Positions 45,167 to 57,343 of a stretch of DNA of 64,000 bases are shown here, piece by piece. A program made the translations under genes and the position numbers. Source of the stretch: Talpa occidentalis (taxonomy: Eukaryota > Chordata > Mammalia > Eulipotyphla > Talpidae). The stretch spans positions 135,562,676-135,626,675 of the forward strand of contig NW_023604295.1 of assembly GCF_014898055.3 (NCBI RefSeq). Reading direction: 5' to 3'. Numbering within the stretch: the stretch's first letter is position 1; each line of letters begins with the position of its first letter. The notes beneath the pieces were generated by a model. That model searched no databases, had not been told where the DNA came from, and saw nothing but the letters and a program-made list of their open reading frames with translations.

Positions 45167-46488
45167 GTATATATATATTTAAATTCCTAAGGAATTCTAT
45201 AAACCTATGTAAATTCTTAATCTAGAGAAATTCACTACACTTGGAAAAAATCCTATATTCAATGCTATAATCTTCCAAAAGATCCAAGAGAAACAATATA
45301 TGTCATTCTACTTATTTAAAAATTGTTGCAAGTATGTTAACTAGCATATCCAGAAATAGAACTAAGGTAAAATTAACAAGGAATCTTGAGCTCATTTGAG
45401 AGCTCTATGTGTGCATAATTGTCTTTGTGGGGGGGAATATTAGATCGTCCAGCTGAAACTGGTTCATGCAGCCACATCACAAACTCAGAGCTGAGCAGAA
45501 CTGGAGGAACAATGTAAGGAAGATACATGAGGGGATCTTAAATACTCCCTCTCTTTGACCAAGTTCTTACTAGCAGAAGGGTGTTCTTTATGTGAGCATA
45601 TACAGCAGGATATCAAATTGGACAATATTAGAGGCTTCCATGATTTCAAAACCCTAGCATATTCTTTAGGCTGATAATTTGAAACTCAGTTCAAATACTA
45701 ATAACTTGCTGTGTGTGAAATATTATAATGCAGACTTGCTGATATCTGAAATAAGTAATCTAAGGTCCCATTCATTAAATAATTTAACCCAATAAAAAGC
45801 ATAATTTGTTCTTTATAAGAGTGATGCATTTTAACTAAATTAACAACGGTCAGTTAGTAATGCTCTGCTCTGCTGCTTAAACAAAGTAATTGCCAATGCT
45901 GAAATAGATGAGCAAGGATAAAGGGGTGGGGAAGATAGATAAAGGAAAAAAATGGAAGAAACTGAAGATAGTGAAATCTGAGACCTTTAAGAATGTTTCA
46001 AAGTATACTAAATAATATATATGCCCATAAACATTTTATATCTGTGTTTAAAAACATTAGACATTTTAGATGTTTATTTTGAAATTGATATTTAATTATT
46101 TGGTACCATGGCAATAACAATTTTTCAGAGTTTTATCTTTTTTGAATGTTTTCATATGAACTTGAAAGATTTCTTTGTAGACCAGTAACTTTATACTTCT
46201 CTTGTTTCCATCATGTGGAACAAATAATTCCCTGAAGTCTATCATTTCTGTTTTGCTTTGCCTAGAATGGAGTTTAAGATGTTACCATTTCTACTATTTA
46301 TGAAGCTTATTTTATCCTTCTTTTCTTTTCGTAAGTTCTGCATCTCCTGTCTTCCTTAAAAATGACTCCTCAATTCTGAATATTCTTCTGATGGTATTTA
46401 TTTTTATATTTAGAATATTAAGTCATTTGGAAATTGTTTTATATATGTATAGGTGACAACATAAGATTTTTCCCAAATGGAAAACCTA
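45167..46488. other. Unique AT-rich DNA
   Basis: No repeat or gene is recognised in about 1.3 kb. Confidence 0.4.
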
Positions 46489-46504
46489 TGAAGCAAACAT
46501 TATT

Positions 46505-46762
46505 TTTTTTAAAGATTTATTTATTTTATACAACAACTGGGGTACAGGCCAGATGTGTGGGAGGATTCACCAGAGCCAGAGCAGGGAGCAGAACAGGCAG
46601 ACTGATGAAATACACTGCTGAGGGGAGCAATGGGCGTGACAGGAGAGGTCTGCCGTGCCATGTGGGACCCTCACCAGCCTGCCGGGCGAACCGGCGCTGC
46701 AGAGGCTGCGTGTGGACAGCTTCACAGCGCGACACTCAACCACCTGCACCACCAGGGGAGAC
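46505..46762 (-). mobile_element. tRNA-derived SINE, intermediate type
   Basis: Minus-strand copy with a slightly altered core complement (CTGCTGAGGGGAGCAA) and head complement GCACCACCAGGGGAG. Target-site duplication TGAAGCAAACATTATT, 16 bp perfect (46489-46504 and 46763-46778). Both long overlapping frames (116 and 69 codons) are SINE-derived. Confidence 0.95.
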
Positions 46763-46778
46763 TGAAGCAAACATTATT

Positions 46779-47835
46779 AATTGAAAAATGCAGTCTTAGC
46801 CAGTGAATTGAAATATCATCAAAGTGTCAAAATATATAATGAAAATAATTATAGACTTCTATTGAGAGTCACATTTGAATTGGAATCTGACTTTTTATGT
46901 GTGCCTGTAGTTTCAAACATTCATCATAAAAGTCTCTCATTTTGCTTGATGTCAGATGAAATTTGGTGTAATTAATTGTTATTCAAATATTAACTATATT
47001 GTACAATTACCATTTGATTTGTGTCTCATTCAGATTGAAATTCTTGTTCATTTTGGAGCAGTAAAAAATTATTTTATGGAGAATATTGCAGTTCAAAATT
47101 CCGTAGGTTGAAGAATGGAGAGACTTAGAATGGAAAAGCTAAATTTTCTGTTACCATATTTTGCAAATATTTAATTCAAAATCAATAAGAATCCCATTTT
47201 GGAGGTGATAAAAAATTGTGTATGTTTGTATGAGATGATAAAGAATATAGGGGATACTATGTACATTTGTGTATATGTGTGTTGTATACACACACACAGA
47301 TATATATATATTATATGGCTATGTCATGTTGTATAATTATATATATGTATATATATTATATGGCTATGACATGGCTATGTCATGTTTTCTTCAATGATAA
47401 GATAGAATGAATTAAATTTAGGCCATTATTATCAAATGATGTAGTTCATCTTAATTTGTTTTTAGTCAGTTACCACTACATCTACTCTTTGTTCTACATT
47501 CAAATCTAAATGTAAAGTATAAAAAGTCAAATGTACTTAATGTTAAATGATAGAAAAATAGCAAATGTGAAAAAGTACAGATTAGAAAAGTAGAATTAAC
47601 ACAGAACCCAGAATTCTAGTATTTGACATTTAAGCCTCTTTCTCAAGATTTCATCATGAACAATTTATAGCCTTAAACTACAAATGAAATGTCATAGATA
47701 ATTGGTCATGTACCTTTGACATTTCATATCGGATTTGGCCAATTTTGTAATTTACAATATATGAAGGTAATGTTAATGATTGAAATCTCAGGACTAGCTA
47801 GCTTTAATTATTTTATGAATGCATGTATTTTTCTC
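46779..47835. other. Unique AT-rich DNA with (TA)n/(CA)n tract
   Basis: No repeat family is recognised. A compound CA/TA microsatellite lies at 47275-47375, where the word TATATTATATGGCTATG occurs twice. Confidence 0.4.
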
Positions 47836-47837
47836 AA

Positions 47838-48525
47838 GTGAGATTACATCGAACTAAAAAGCTCTGCACTGTTAAGGAAACTATCATTAAAACTAAGACA
47901 CCCTACTGAATGGAAGAAATTATTTGCAAATCATACATCTGGGCTAATATCCCAGATCTACAAAGAACCTACATAACTCAACAATGGAAAACAAATAACC
48001 CAATCAAAAATGGGCAAAAACACTAAATGGATTACTTCTCCAAAGAAGACATGCAGCTGGCCAATAGGCAAATGAAAAAAAAAAAAAGGTCATCATTACT
48101 TATTATCATGGAAATTCAAATTGAAAACACAATGAGATACCCTCTCATATCTGTGAGAATGGTGTACATCAAAAACAGCAAGGGTGTGGAGAAAAAGACA
48201 CCCTTTTTGGTGGAAATGTAGGTTGGCCCAGCCTCTCTGGAAACAATTTGGAGTTTTCTCAAAATATAAAAAATTGTTCTACCATATGATCCAGTAATTC
48301 CACCCCTAGGCATATATCCAAAGATTAAAAACAGTAATCTGATGGCATATATGCATCCCTATGTTCACTGTCAAACTAATTATAGTATCAAAGGCATGGA
48401 AACAACCTAAGTGTCCAAAGACAGATGAGTGTATACAGAAGCTATTATACACAACGGGATACACTTGAATGAAGTCTTGCAACATTTGCAACCAGAAAGA
48501 TGACAAAAACAGTTTTAAAAAGTGG
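47838..48525 (+). mobile_element. 5'- and 3'-truncated L1 ORF2 fragment
   Basis: Sense ORF2 words in order: GATTACATCGAACTAAAAAGCTCTGCAC, CTAATATCCCAGATCTACAAAG, AATGGGCAAAAACACTAAATGG, CATGCAGCTGGCCAATAGGCA, ACAATGAGATACC, TCTACCATATGATCCAGTAATTCCACCCCTAGGCATATATCCAAAG, GGCATGGAAACAACC. Frames are broken. The codons at 48027-48221 are ORF2 residue. Confidence 0.9.
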
Positions 48526-49279
48526 CAAGTGTTGACCTTAAATATAAAATAAACTTGTTTCTAAATCCATCTAATATATTCAACTATATATTAATATTTT
48601 ACCCTATTTGTTAGTTACCACTAATGACACATCCTGGATCTTGCCTCATAATTTATCACTGTCTTGTTAGCTTTTTGATATTTTATGTTAAATTTAATAT
48701 ATATGTTTCATCTATTTGATTTTCCACAGAGAGGATGAGGGCAAGAAGTGGGGGATTACCTACTCCCCTACCATTGAAATCCTATTGTCAATTGGTTATG
48801 GTGCTAATGGTGATTACTTAAACTAGTTCACCATAGTATACATTAAATTAGCCATATAACACATTTAAGTTTTGAAACTTAAAAATAGCAGTAGGATGCC
48901 AGCTTTATATCTATCATTGTCACTGTCTAGATATGTATATACACATACATGTATGTATGTATAATGTATATATATAATAATGCATATATATATACGTTAT
49001 TTTATATCAATCCTTCCTTCTCTTTTACATTTTTAAAAATTTAAAGGCCAATCTCCTATTCACCTGAATAACACTATCAGTCATATTTAACTGACCAGAA
49101 AATAATAGTAATCCTTTTGTGTGCCCTACACAAAGCTGTGCCTTTAGCATTTATTTTGAGACTTGACAGAAAAAAAAGTAACACTTTTCCTTCTGAATGA
49201 CACATGCTTCAGTGAAAGAAAGCTTGTCTCTGTCCCAGTTCTGCCAAAGCTAGAAACATAGAAGAGGTAGAATACAAGA
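48526..49279. other. Unique AT-rich DNA with a TA-rich tract
   Basis: A TATA/CATA-rich microsatellite lies at 48930-49000. Otherwise nothing is recognised. Confidence 0.4.
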
Positions 49280-49485
49280 GGCCAGGCTCTGCATCCAGCC
49301 AGCCTGGTGTAAATCCTGGCTCTGCTGTTCATCACTGGTGACCAGGGGAAGAAGACTAAATGCCCTGCGCCCCAGTTTCCTCCACTATAAATTAGGAGAT
49401 GATCATTTCTAACTCCAGATAAATTGAGTTGATATATGTAAAGCTTTTAGCACAGTGCCAACTGACAGTTCTTTCCATTGGAAAT
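49280..49485 (+). repeat. MIR
   Basis: GGCTCTGCATCCAGCCAGCCTGGTGTAAATCCTGGCTCTGC, CCCCAGTTTCCTCCACTATAAATTAGGAGATGATCATTTCTAACTCC, TGATATATGTAAAGCTTTTAGCACAGTGCC. This is the canonical order of a nearly complete MIR in sense. Confidence 0.85.
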
Positions 49486-49529
49486 ACTAAAAAAACAAAT
49501 AATAATAGTAATAGCAGGATGATAGCTGG

Positions 49530-49635
49530 AAGGCTCAGGACCACAGCGCAGGTTTTCGAGTCAATTATCATGGTTCAGGATTCAGTTCTGCTTCTCAGAA
49601 AGCTGTGTTGCCTGAGGCAAGTGACTTATTAGGTG
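49530..49635 (+). repeat. Second MIR fragment
   Basis: CAGCGCAGGTTTTCGAGTCAATTATC, GATTCAGTTCTGCTTCTCAG, TGTGTTGCCTGAGGCAAGTGACTTATTAGG. This matches the MIR 5'/central order ('...gccacttactagctgtgtgaccttgggcaagttactt'). It is adjacent to the previous MIR in the same orientation. Confidence 0.55.
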
Positions 49636-49639
49636 AGAG

Positions 49640-51545
49640 CCCATATTTTCCTTTTTATTATTATGGTAATGGAGGGGCTCACCCATGTTTTATAAGAAAA
49701 TATATTTGGATAACTTCCAAATAGCTGGCTGTGGAAAGTGTATATTTTATACATCCTTTGCATTTCTCTATTCCACTGCTACACTTTCTAGTTTGCTTTT
49801 ACTTCTTTGAAATTTTCAGTTTCTTTCTTGTATGAAATGTTCTTTCAAACTTTGCAATCATATGCTTTGGGTCTTAATTTTTCATTATTTATCAGATACA
49901 CAGTGGACCCTTCTATGCTGCACTTCTTGAAAACTTACTGCTTTTTGGTGGTGCACAGGGTGGGTAATTTCCTGACATTTTATCTCACTATAATCTGTTT
50001 TATTCTAATATGTAGCATTATATATTGATAGTTTATATATCTCTTATTAATATTTTCTCATTTCTCTCATTTTTATTTAAATTATGAAGAATTTTCCTTG
50101 ATAATGATTCCAAATTCCCTGAGTGATTTATACTTTTATTTTGTAAATTTATTTATAATTGAATCTTTGATATATTCTACAATCTATTATTTTCATGGAT
50201 GCAATATCTTTTAAACTTTGTCTGGGCTTGCATACTAGAATGTCTTTGTTTTTGATTTTTTCATTCCCTTTGGTTGCTAGTATTATTTATATCCATTTTT
50301 CATAGTCATAGCTTAAATCAGATGTTGAGGCATTTTGCTCTCCACTCATATGTAAGAGTAAGAAAGTTTAAAGCTTGCTGACATATCAAAGTATGCAAAG
50401 TTGCCTGATTTTTGTTCATCTTTGTTTTAGTGGATAGAACTATTTGCAAAAGTTAATGTAGGAAGAGCAATTGTCAACACTCATCTAAGTTTTCCTCAGA
50501 GACTTCACATTCGCTAGTGATGAACTGGAAGTTTCCTGTCCGGAGTTAATGCTGGAAGACTGTGCAGTGTGTGAATCATAGACATACAAAAACAAGCTCC
50601 TCCTATGAAAAAATTTATTTCCTCTGAATTTAATTCTGTGTTTTATTCCCATCCTTCCCAATTATACTTGGCATGAGTGTTTAGACTCTTGGGGTTCCTG
50701 CAGGGAATATTAGCTCCTTCCTGAATTTCCTCATGCTGTAGGAATATTCTAGTCTACTTCTTCCACTGCCTGTTGCATTATTCATCACACTTATATCCAA
50801 CTACTATAATGCAATTAAATTGAAATTCTCTGGAAATCTATCCTTATTCTGTTAATTCTGTTCGTCATAAGTTTATAACTTTTAGCAGTTTACTGTTATT
50901 TTATTGGAATTTTAAGAGAGAGAAAGTAATTGGGTATGGCCAGCCAATTGTATTTGTCCAGAAAAATCTAAAATGCTTGTAGTATGCTTTCATATGCAAA
51001 ATAATTCACTGCCTTTAAAAAACTGAATAGGTCCATCTATTATAATAATTGTTCCATGATGCACCAAAATTATCAAGGACCAAAGACCTTCATAGATAGA
51101 TACCTCATCCAAGAAAATATGCCTGTGACAAATATAAGTTTAGGAAAAGAAGCCCCATATTCCTTGTCAGGGCAGTACACACAAAACACATTGCAGTATC
51201 ACTGCATTACCTGGTTGAGAGGTCCTCTATTCTTGACCATGGCAAGGAGTGAATTCAAAACCAGGCAAAGCAAAATGGCAGAGTTTTTGTCCTTATTGGG
51301 CAGTTGATGGAACTAGCATGGCAATGTCCCCCACTCAGGGACTCAAAACTGCGGTGCTAACTAGGGATGGGTGTCTGCCAGGGTGATTGTAAAGTCATTC
51401 TCCCTTTGACCATGCAGGTGTGCCCCCAGTGTTGTTTAATCAGCCCCTGAAGGTGCTTCCTGGTGTTCTGGATGTTGCAGTCATCAGTTATTTTAGGCTC
51501 CGCTTCCTGCATTAGCTACCTAATGACTACATGACTATTCCAGTG
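49640..51545. other. Unique DNA, nothing recognised
   Basis: No repeat family is assigned. The 83-codon frame at 51056-51307 (+), start MMHQNYQGPKTFIDRYLIQ, has no match I can name (see findings). Confidence 0.4.
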
Positions 51546-51549
51546 GCAA

Positions 51550-52400
51550 AATCTGGAACACTGACAAAATCAAATGGTGGTGAAGATGTAGAGCAAGAGG
51601 GATTCTTACTCATTTCTGATGGGAATATAAAATGACACAGCCACTTTGAAAGATAGTTTGGCAGTTTCTTACAAAACTAAACGTACTTTAACCACACAAT
51701 TCATCAATTGTGCTTCTTGGCATTTACCCAAAGCAAGTGAAAATTGATGTGCATAAAAAACCTACACAGAAATGTGTATAACAAGTTTATTAATAATTTC
51801 CAAATGTTGTCAGCAAACACATGGATAAATAAGTGATGGAACATCCAGACAATGGAATAGTAGTCAACACTAAATGAAACAATCAAATGTCATGAAAGAC
51901 TTAGAGGAAACAAATACATATTACTAAGTAAGGAAAGCCAGTATGAAAAGATTCCATCTACATAACATTATGGAAAAGACAAAACTATAGAGACAGTAAA
52001 AGATTGATGTTTTCTAGGATTAGATGAGTTGGGGTGAGGAGGAAGGTGTTGAGGGGAGGGATAGAATGAATAAGCAGAGCACAGAGGATTTTGGGGACAG
52101 TGAAAGTACCCTGTAATATATAATGATGGATGCATGCCATTATATATCTGTCCAAACCTGTAATATGTACAACATCAACAGTGAATCACGGTGAAAACTA
52201 TGGGCTTTTGGTGAGTATGATGTGTCATTGTGGGTTTATGGATTATAAAACATCTGCTTTGGTGGGGGATGCTGATCTGGGGCAGAGGGTGGGGGGCCTC
52301 ATGCTGCATGTGTTGTGGCAGGAGGTACATGAAAACTCTGTGTCCCTTACTCTCAATTTTGCTGTGAATTGAAAACTTCTATAAAAGAATTTCCATATAA
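51550..52400 (+). mobile_element. Old L1M/L1ME-type 3' end
   Basis: Sense ORF2 end (GGGATTCTTACTCATTTCTGATGGGAATATAAAATG, TTCTTGGCATTTACCCAAAGCAAGTG, GATGGAACATCCAGACAATGGAATAGTAG). A distinctive old 3' UTR follows: AATATGTACAACATCAACAGTGAATC, AACTATGGGCTTTTGGTGAGTATGATGTGTCA, GGTGGGGGATGCTGAT, TCTCAATTTTGCTGTGAATTGAAAACTTCTATAAAA. These are hallmarks of L1ME/L1MC-age elements. Confidence 0.88.
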
Positions 52401-54235
52401 AACACTGACAAATAAAACAAAAAAACAAAATAGGCTGCTTGAATATATAATTGATAATTCTTAGATTTATAAATGTGATCATCTAAACTTGAAATATTTC
52501 AACATTTTTTAAATATTATAAATAAAATCCCCTCCAGACTACTATAAATGTTGATCATCTTTTCATGCTATTTTACCATATATAGTACATTTCTGTGAAA
52601 AAATACAATTAAACTTGTTTCATATCCATTCACCCTATGTCTGTTTTCTGGTGCACCACAATCCCAGGAAAAGAGATAAGAAACTTCAATATAAAAATAT
52701 ACCACAACAAAGAAAAAGGAAATTAAAACTGTATCAATATTAATAAAATAAATGTAGATTGAAAAGATAGGGAGAATTTAATAGAATAAGCTATAGACTT
52801 AGACATCAGAGCATTGAGGTGATAAATAAAAAATAAGTAGCTATCTTTTGTAATTCTATTCTATTACTAAAATAAATTAGTGTCACAGAAGTCCCTACAG
52901 TGACCTTAAAATAAGGAGAGTTTTTTTCTGGTTCACTGATGCATTAGTTACCCGTATCAATCATTGTCTAGGTAGTGTGTTTTTTTAATGTAACAATGAT
53001 AACAAAAATAATCGTTGTGCAGAGTATTTAATAAGACAGATGCCATTCTACACCAGCAACAGATTATGATAAATTATAAATTCTATTTCTGTTAACTTAG
53101 CCACTAGAATCAGCCAGATATTTAGAAATAGCCAATTCAAAAGTGCTGATAGCTTCTCATCAGTTTCTGGAATTTCCTTTTCTAGTACAGAGTAGCTGTA
53201 TAAAGGGTACTAGCATATTTTCTGCCAACTGCTCCTCAAATGATAAGTGGTGCCTTTTAATTACTTTGTATATGATAATTAATTTAAAATAACCAGGCAA
53301 ATTCTTCATCTTGGAATCACTTTTCAGACTGGGTATAGATGCCCTAGGCTTTCAGTGTTTCATTCCAGCTTTCAAAATATTCTGAAAGTATAAGATAATA
53401 AAGGTTCTTGAAAATATTCCAAGTAGCTAGAAAATATAAACAGCCATTTGCAGAATGGCAAAATGGCAATGCATGTATTTGCATTTTTGAAATGAAGTAT
53501 TCAGTGCAAACATATAAAAATAGAACAGCAAATGAATAATACAGATTTTAAGTTATCTGAATATTTAGCTATTTTGCAGCACACTTAATATAAGAAGCCG
53601 TCATCGCTAGTAGACTAGGGCATTAACTGTAATTTTCTTTTTAGACCTAAAGATTTTTTCTAAAAACTTACCCATTCATTTATTCACAAGGTAATTAATT
53701 ACATCATAATTTTACTTATAATTTACTTGCATTTTCTTGCACATTTCAGTCTGCTGCAGTAAAACTGATAGAACAAGTGCCTTGCTAAATCTAAAGGTGT
53801 CCTAGACTCATGACTCTCCTTCTGGCACCTTGAGGATGGCAGGAGGGCAGTGCCTTAGCAGGGACAAGTATTTTATTTCTGACATTAAAAACTGACTTAC
53901 AATAGTCATAAGAGCAGATTAACTTACAGCCTGTTTGACTATTGATTCCAAAGTCCCTACAAATAGAGCTTTCCTTATCTTCTGCATCCCTAATAATCTC
54001 TATGGTGTTTTACTGTCAATAAAATAAATAAAAATAAAACATTTAAATAAGTGAATTGCATATTTCAAAAATAATGTGACTTCACCATGTTTCCAAAATA
54101 TGACATGCACATACTTAAAAATATCTATTTTTAGAGAAAATATATTTGTCACTGAAGAAATCCATATGTCCAAGATTTCACTTCTACAAGGTAGAAAGGA
54201 TAATTAGGCATTCCATCCCAAATTGAAATCTTAAA
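52401..54235. other. SINE-free AT-rich DNA, nothing recognised
   Basis: No repeat or gene is recognised in about 1.8 kb. Confidence 0.4.
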
Positions 54236-54239
54236 AATA

Positions 54240-54520
54240 TAGCTCAGAAAATGAAAGACAAATATCGGATAGTTTCACTTACCTTTGGGGTATAAATAAC
54301 CAAAAGACATGTGTTGGCAAAGCACTGCAAAGTAATTCTTAGACTGTGTGAAAATATACTGTTTCCCAGAGGGACCAGTGGGAAGGGAGGAAGGCCTGGG
54401 GGGACAGGGAATAGGGCACTGGCGGGGGAGGTTTTTGGAAGGTGAAAGAAGCAAGTGCACAGGTGGAGGAGCAAAAATATAAGCCCAGATTTATATAGAA
54501 ATATGTTACTACCAACAAAT
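54240..54520 (+). mobile_element. L1 3' end fragment
   Basis: AGAAAATGAAAGACAAATATCGGATAGTTTCACTTACC matches the last ORF2 codons / start of the 3' UTR ('...aaatgaaagacaaatacc...'). A purine/G-rich tract (54365-54470) and an A/T-rich end follow. The proline-rich minus-strand frames here are the complement of the G-rich tract. Confidence 0.65.
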
Positions 54521-54564
54521 TATTTTTTATTTTATTGCAAATGTAAGTGATTCCTCTTTCTGTA

Positions 54565-54820
54565 AGAAATACATATAAGAACTGGGGTACAAGCCAGAGA
54601 TGCGGGAGGGTGAGAGGATTCACCAGAGACAGAATGGGGAGCAGAACAGTCAGACAGACAGACCAAAAACACTGTTGAGGGGCACAGCGGGTGAGATAGG
54701 AGAGGTCTGCCTCACCATGTGGGTGTCTCCCTGGCCAGCTGGGAATCAAACCCGTGCTGCAGATGCTGTGGACAGCTTCATAGTGCTGTGCTCAACCCAC
54801 TGCATCACCAGGCAGGCCCA
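54565..54820 (-). mobile_element. tRNA-derived SINE, diverged
   Basis: Minus-strand copy: ACATATAAGAACTGGGGTACAAGCC, mutated core complement CTGTTGAGGGGCACAG, B-box complement GGGAATCAAACCCG, head complement ATCACCAGGCAGGCCC. No clear target-site duplication; it is probably an old copy. Confidence 0.9.
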
Positions 54821-55436
54821 GATTAATTTTTAAAAAATAAAAAAAATGAACCCAGAGTCTATGAAATGGGGGAAAAATGCTTCTGGAATGGAAACATTTA
54901 GTTAATAATACATAGCTATACCTTTGCATAAAATAACTTTTAAATTGATAAAGTGACTAACACTCCTCTTTATTAAGAAGATACATGAATATAAAATGAA
55001 TACAAACTGCTAATTTTTCTTCTGTTTGATATCTGGCAATCCAGTTTTAATTACAGCATTATAGTGAATTTGACATTTTGGGGGGTTTTGATGACACAAT
55101 CCCCAAAATAAAAAGTGTCATGCTTTTCCTGGATCAATAAAACAACATGATCCTCTCAATAAGCCTGCGTGCTTATTTTAATCATGGGGTTCATACATGC
55201 TTTGTCTTTTTTTAAATGTTGTTTTCTGATCTTGTTCTTGCATTTTGTGGCATATAGCGTGAGTTCTATAACTGATCCATCTGCTTCATAGCATTAATGA
55301 AAATCAGACTCAGAAAGACCAGAGACACTCACATATCAAATGATTGAGCTGAAATGCATTCCCATAATGGCAATGGCAGTGCTCTTCCTAATTTTATTCT
55401 GGTAGCTCTCACAAGACAGGTGTTTTAGTCTAGTAC
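54821..55436. other. Unique DNA, nothing recognised
   Basis: No repeat or gene is recognised. Confidence 0.4.
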
Positions 55437-55439
55437 AGG

Positions 55440-55728
55440 TAATAGTGAAAATGTCAGACTTAGAAAGTGAAACACCATGTGATTTCACTCACAGGTGGAA
55501 TACTGAGAAGCCATACATATAGATGAACTAAATAAAACAAACGTTTGGACTATAAGACCAATTAGTGGTTACCAGAGGAAAAGGAGGTGGATAAAAGGGA
55601 TCAATTATATGGTGAAGAATAGAATTGGACTTTCAGTGATGAACTTAATGTCATACAAGTGTTGATTTTTAATGTACACTTAAAATTTATAAAATGTTAT
55701 AATGCAATGTTGTCCAATTAAAAAATAT
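55440..55728 (+). mobile_element. L1 3' end
   Basis: Sense: CATGTGATTTCACTCACAGGTGGAATACTGAGAAGCC (ORF2 end), GGTTACCAGAGGAAAAGGAGG, AATGTACACTTAAAATTTATAAAATGTTATAATGCAATGTTGTCCAATTAAAAA. It belongs to the same type of end as 16435-16645. Confidence 0.8.
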
Positions 55729-56072
55729 TCAATGATGAACTCTTGCCATTTGCAACAACAAACGGAGGTGGGTGGAGGGAGTAATGCTGAGAGCAGAAAG
55801 ACAATTACAGGGTGGTATCACTTATAGTGGAATATAGAGAAATGAAACAAAGCGTCAGATAAAACCAAACCAGTAACAACCCCTACAGGTCTGACTGTAG
55901 ACCTGAGGCTACCAGAGGGGGCGGGAGTTAGAGAATATGGTGTGATGGGGACCCATGGACTGTGGGAGTCTGGGTGGTGGGTGTGGTGTGGTGACACAGC
56001 TGAAGAGGTGTGATCTTGTACCTCCAAATATACAGCATACAGTGCCATAAACAAGTTTTAGGAGAAAAAGTA
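55729..56072 (+). mobile_element. L1 3' end, abutting the previous one
   Basis: It begins in late ORF2 (GAACTCTTGCCATTTGCAACAACA, GTGGTATCACTTATAGTGGAATATAGAG). The 3' UTR follows with TACCAGAGGGGGCGGGAG and the end GAAGAGGTGTGATCTTGTACCTCC...ATACAGTGCCATAAACAAG, the same type as 17860-17940 and 39800-39892. Confidence 0.8.
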
Positions 56073-56159
56073 AAATAGCTGGTTTAGTTACAGTTGGTGA
56101 GTTTTACAAAATATATTTCCAGCCCCTGCACAAGGATGACACATAAATTCATGACATGT

Positions 56160-56235
56160 CCCATATTTAAGAAAATGCATATACATATATAGGTATGTGT
56201 GTGTTCATATGTATATGTATATATATATATATTTA
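56160..56235. repeat. TA/TG-rich microsatellite
   Basis: Alternating purine-pyrimidine sequence with ATATATATATATATA at its end. Confidence 0.7.
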
Positions 56236-56354
56236 TATAGTCCATTTATTCTTTCAATTCTGCCATTAAGAATGTTTTTTTCTCTTTCTGTAAGTAATAG
56301 GAAGTGCCCTTACATAATGTTTGAGCTACATATTAAAATGTCTCTGCGAGATGT

Positions 56355-56575
56355 CATAATGTTTAGTGGTCAAGAGTACAGTCCTGATCACCTGCCTGCC
56401 CAGTGCTGAGCTGCAGCTCTCCCATTGACTTGATGGGTAAACTTGGCAATCTTCATTTTCTATGTCTTCCTTTCTTCTACTATAAAATAAAATTATTTAA
56501 GACTATTTTGAGTATTTAACAGAGTTTGCAAAAAAGCATGCATAACAGTCTGGCACATATCATATATTCAGTATT
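56355..56575 (+). repeat. MIR
   Basis: AATGTTTAGTGGTCAAGAGTACAG, CTGCAGCTCTCCCATTGACTTG, TCTTCATTTTCTATGTC..TCTTCTACTATAAAATAAAATTATTTAAG, CATAACAGTCTGGCACATATCATATATTCAGTA: the sense MIR order over nearly its full length. Confidence 0.78.
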
Positions 56576-56701
56576 CTCTCTTGCTCATCTCTGTCTTTAA
56601 TATGAGATTTACCTTTGCTAATTCTGCCAACAGAAACATGATGAGTGCAGTTCATTCTTTTCTTTTGAAATCCTGTAAATTAGACATTGGTTTTATTGAA
56701 G

Positions 56702-56707
<6 letters not shown>

Positions 56708-56748
<41 letters not shown>

Positions 56749-56990
56749 TACAAGAACCGGGGTACAGCCCAGATGCACGGGAGGGTGAGAGGATTCACCA
56801 GAGACAGAGCGGGGAACAGAACAGGCAGACTGACGAAATACAATGCTGAGGGGAGCAGCGGGAGAGACAGGAGAGATCTGCTGCGCCATGTGGGACCCTC
56901 GCCGGCTGGCTGGGATTGAACTCGTGCTGCAGAGGCTGCAGACAGCTTCACAGCGTGGCACTCAACTGTCTCCGCCACCAGGGGAGGCCC
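56708..56990 (-). mobile_element. tRNA-derived SINE with expanded (ATTT)n tail
   Basis: Minus-strand copy with near-exact core complement and head complement CACCAGGGGAGGCCC. Its tail is about 12 pure TTTA units (56702-56749). Target-site duplication TATTGAAGTTATTT, 14 bp perfect (56694-56707 and 56991-57004). Confidence 0.95.
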
Positions 56991-57189
56991 TATTGAAGTT
57001 ATTTTATTCATACATTTGTTAAGATTTATCTCTATGATATAGTGTTGTATTCAACATTTTCATTCCATATTTTTTGATGACACTAGTAGAACTATTTAGA
57101 TTGGAAGAAGAATGTTTTCTTGAAAATCGCATGAATGAAATGATTGTTAGTTAAAGTATCCTTCCATTCACTTTTAACTGAATATGTTT

Positions 57190-57343
57190 GTTTTCGTTGT
57201 GTTTGAGTATGTTTATTCCTTTTCTTCTTTCATTCTTGAGGAAAGATGTATTAAATGTGCAGTTCTAGGTTGTAAATGTAAGTGATTTGAAGATGTCATT
57301 CACTTTCTTCAGCCTTCCATTTATTACTGGTAAGAAGTCTGAC
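57190..57343 (-). repeat. Possible ancient L1M 5'-region fragment, left part
   Basis: TTTCATTCTTGAGGAAAGATG, GATTTGAAGATGTCATTCACTTTCTTCAGCCTTCC and ATTACTGGTAAGAAGTCTGAC follow an old antisense L1 5'-region order I remember ('...gatgtcattccattgccttctggcttccattgtttctgatgagaagtcagc...'). It is interrupted by the next SINE and continues to about 57690. Confidence 0.42.

Noticed and set aside
54244..54749. Proline-rich minus-strand frames of 61-136 codons
   Set aside because: They are translations of the complement of an L1 G-rich 3' UTR tract and of the adjacent SINE.
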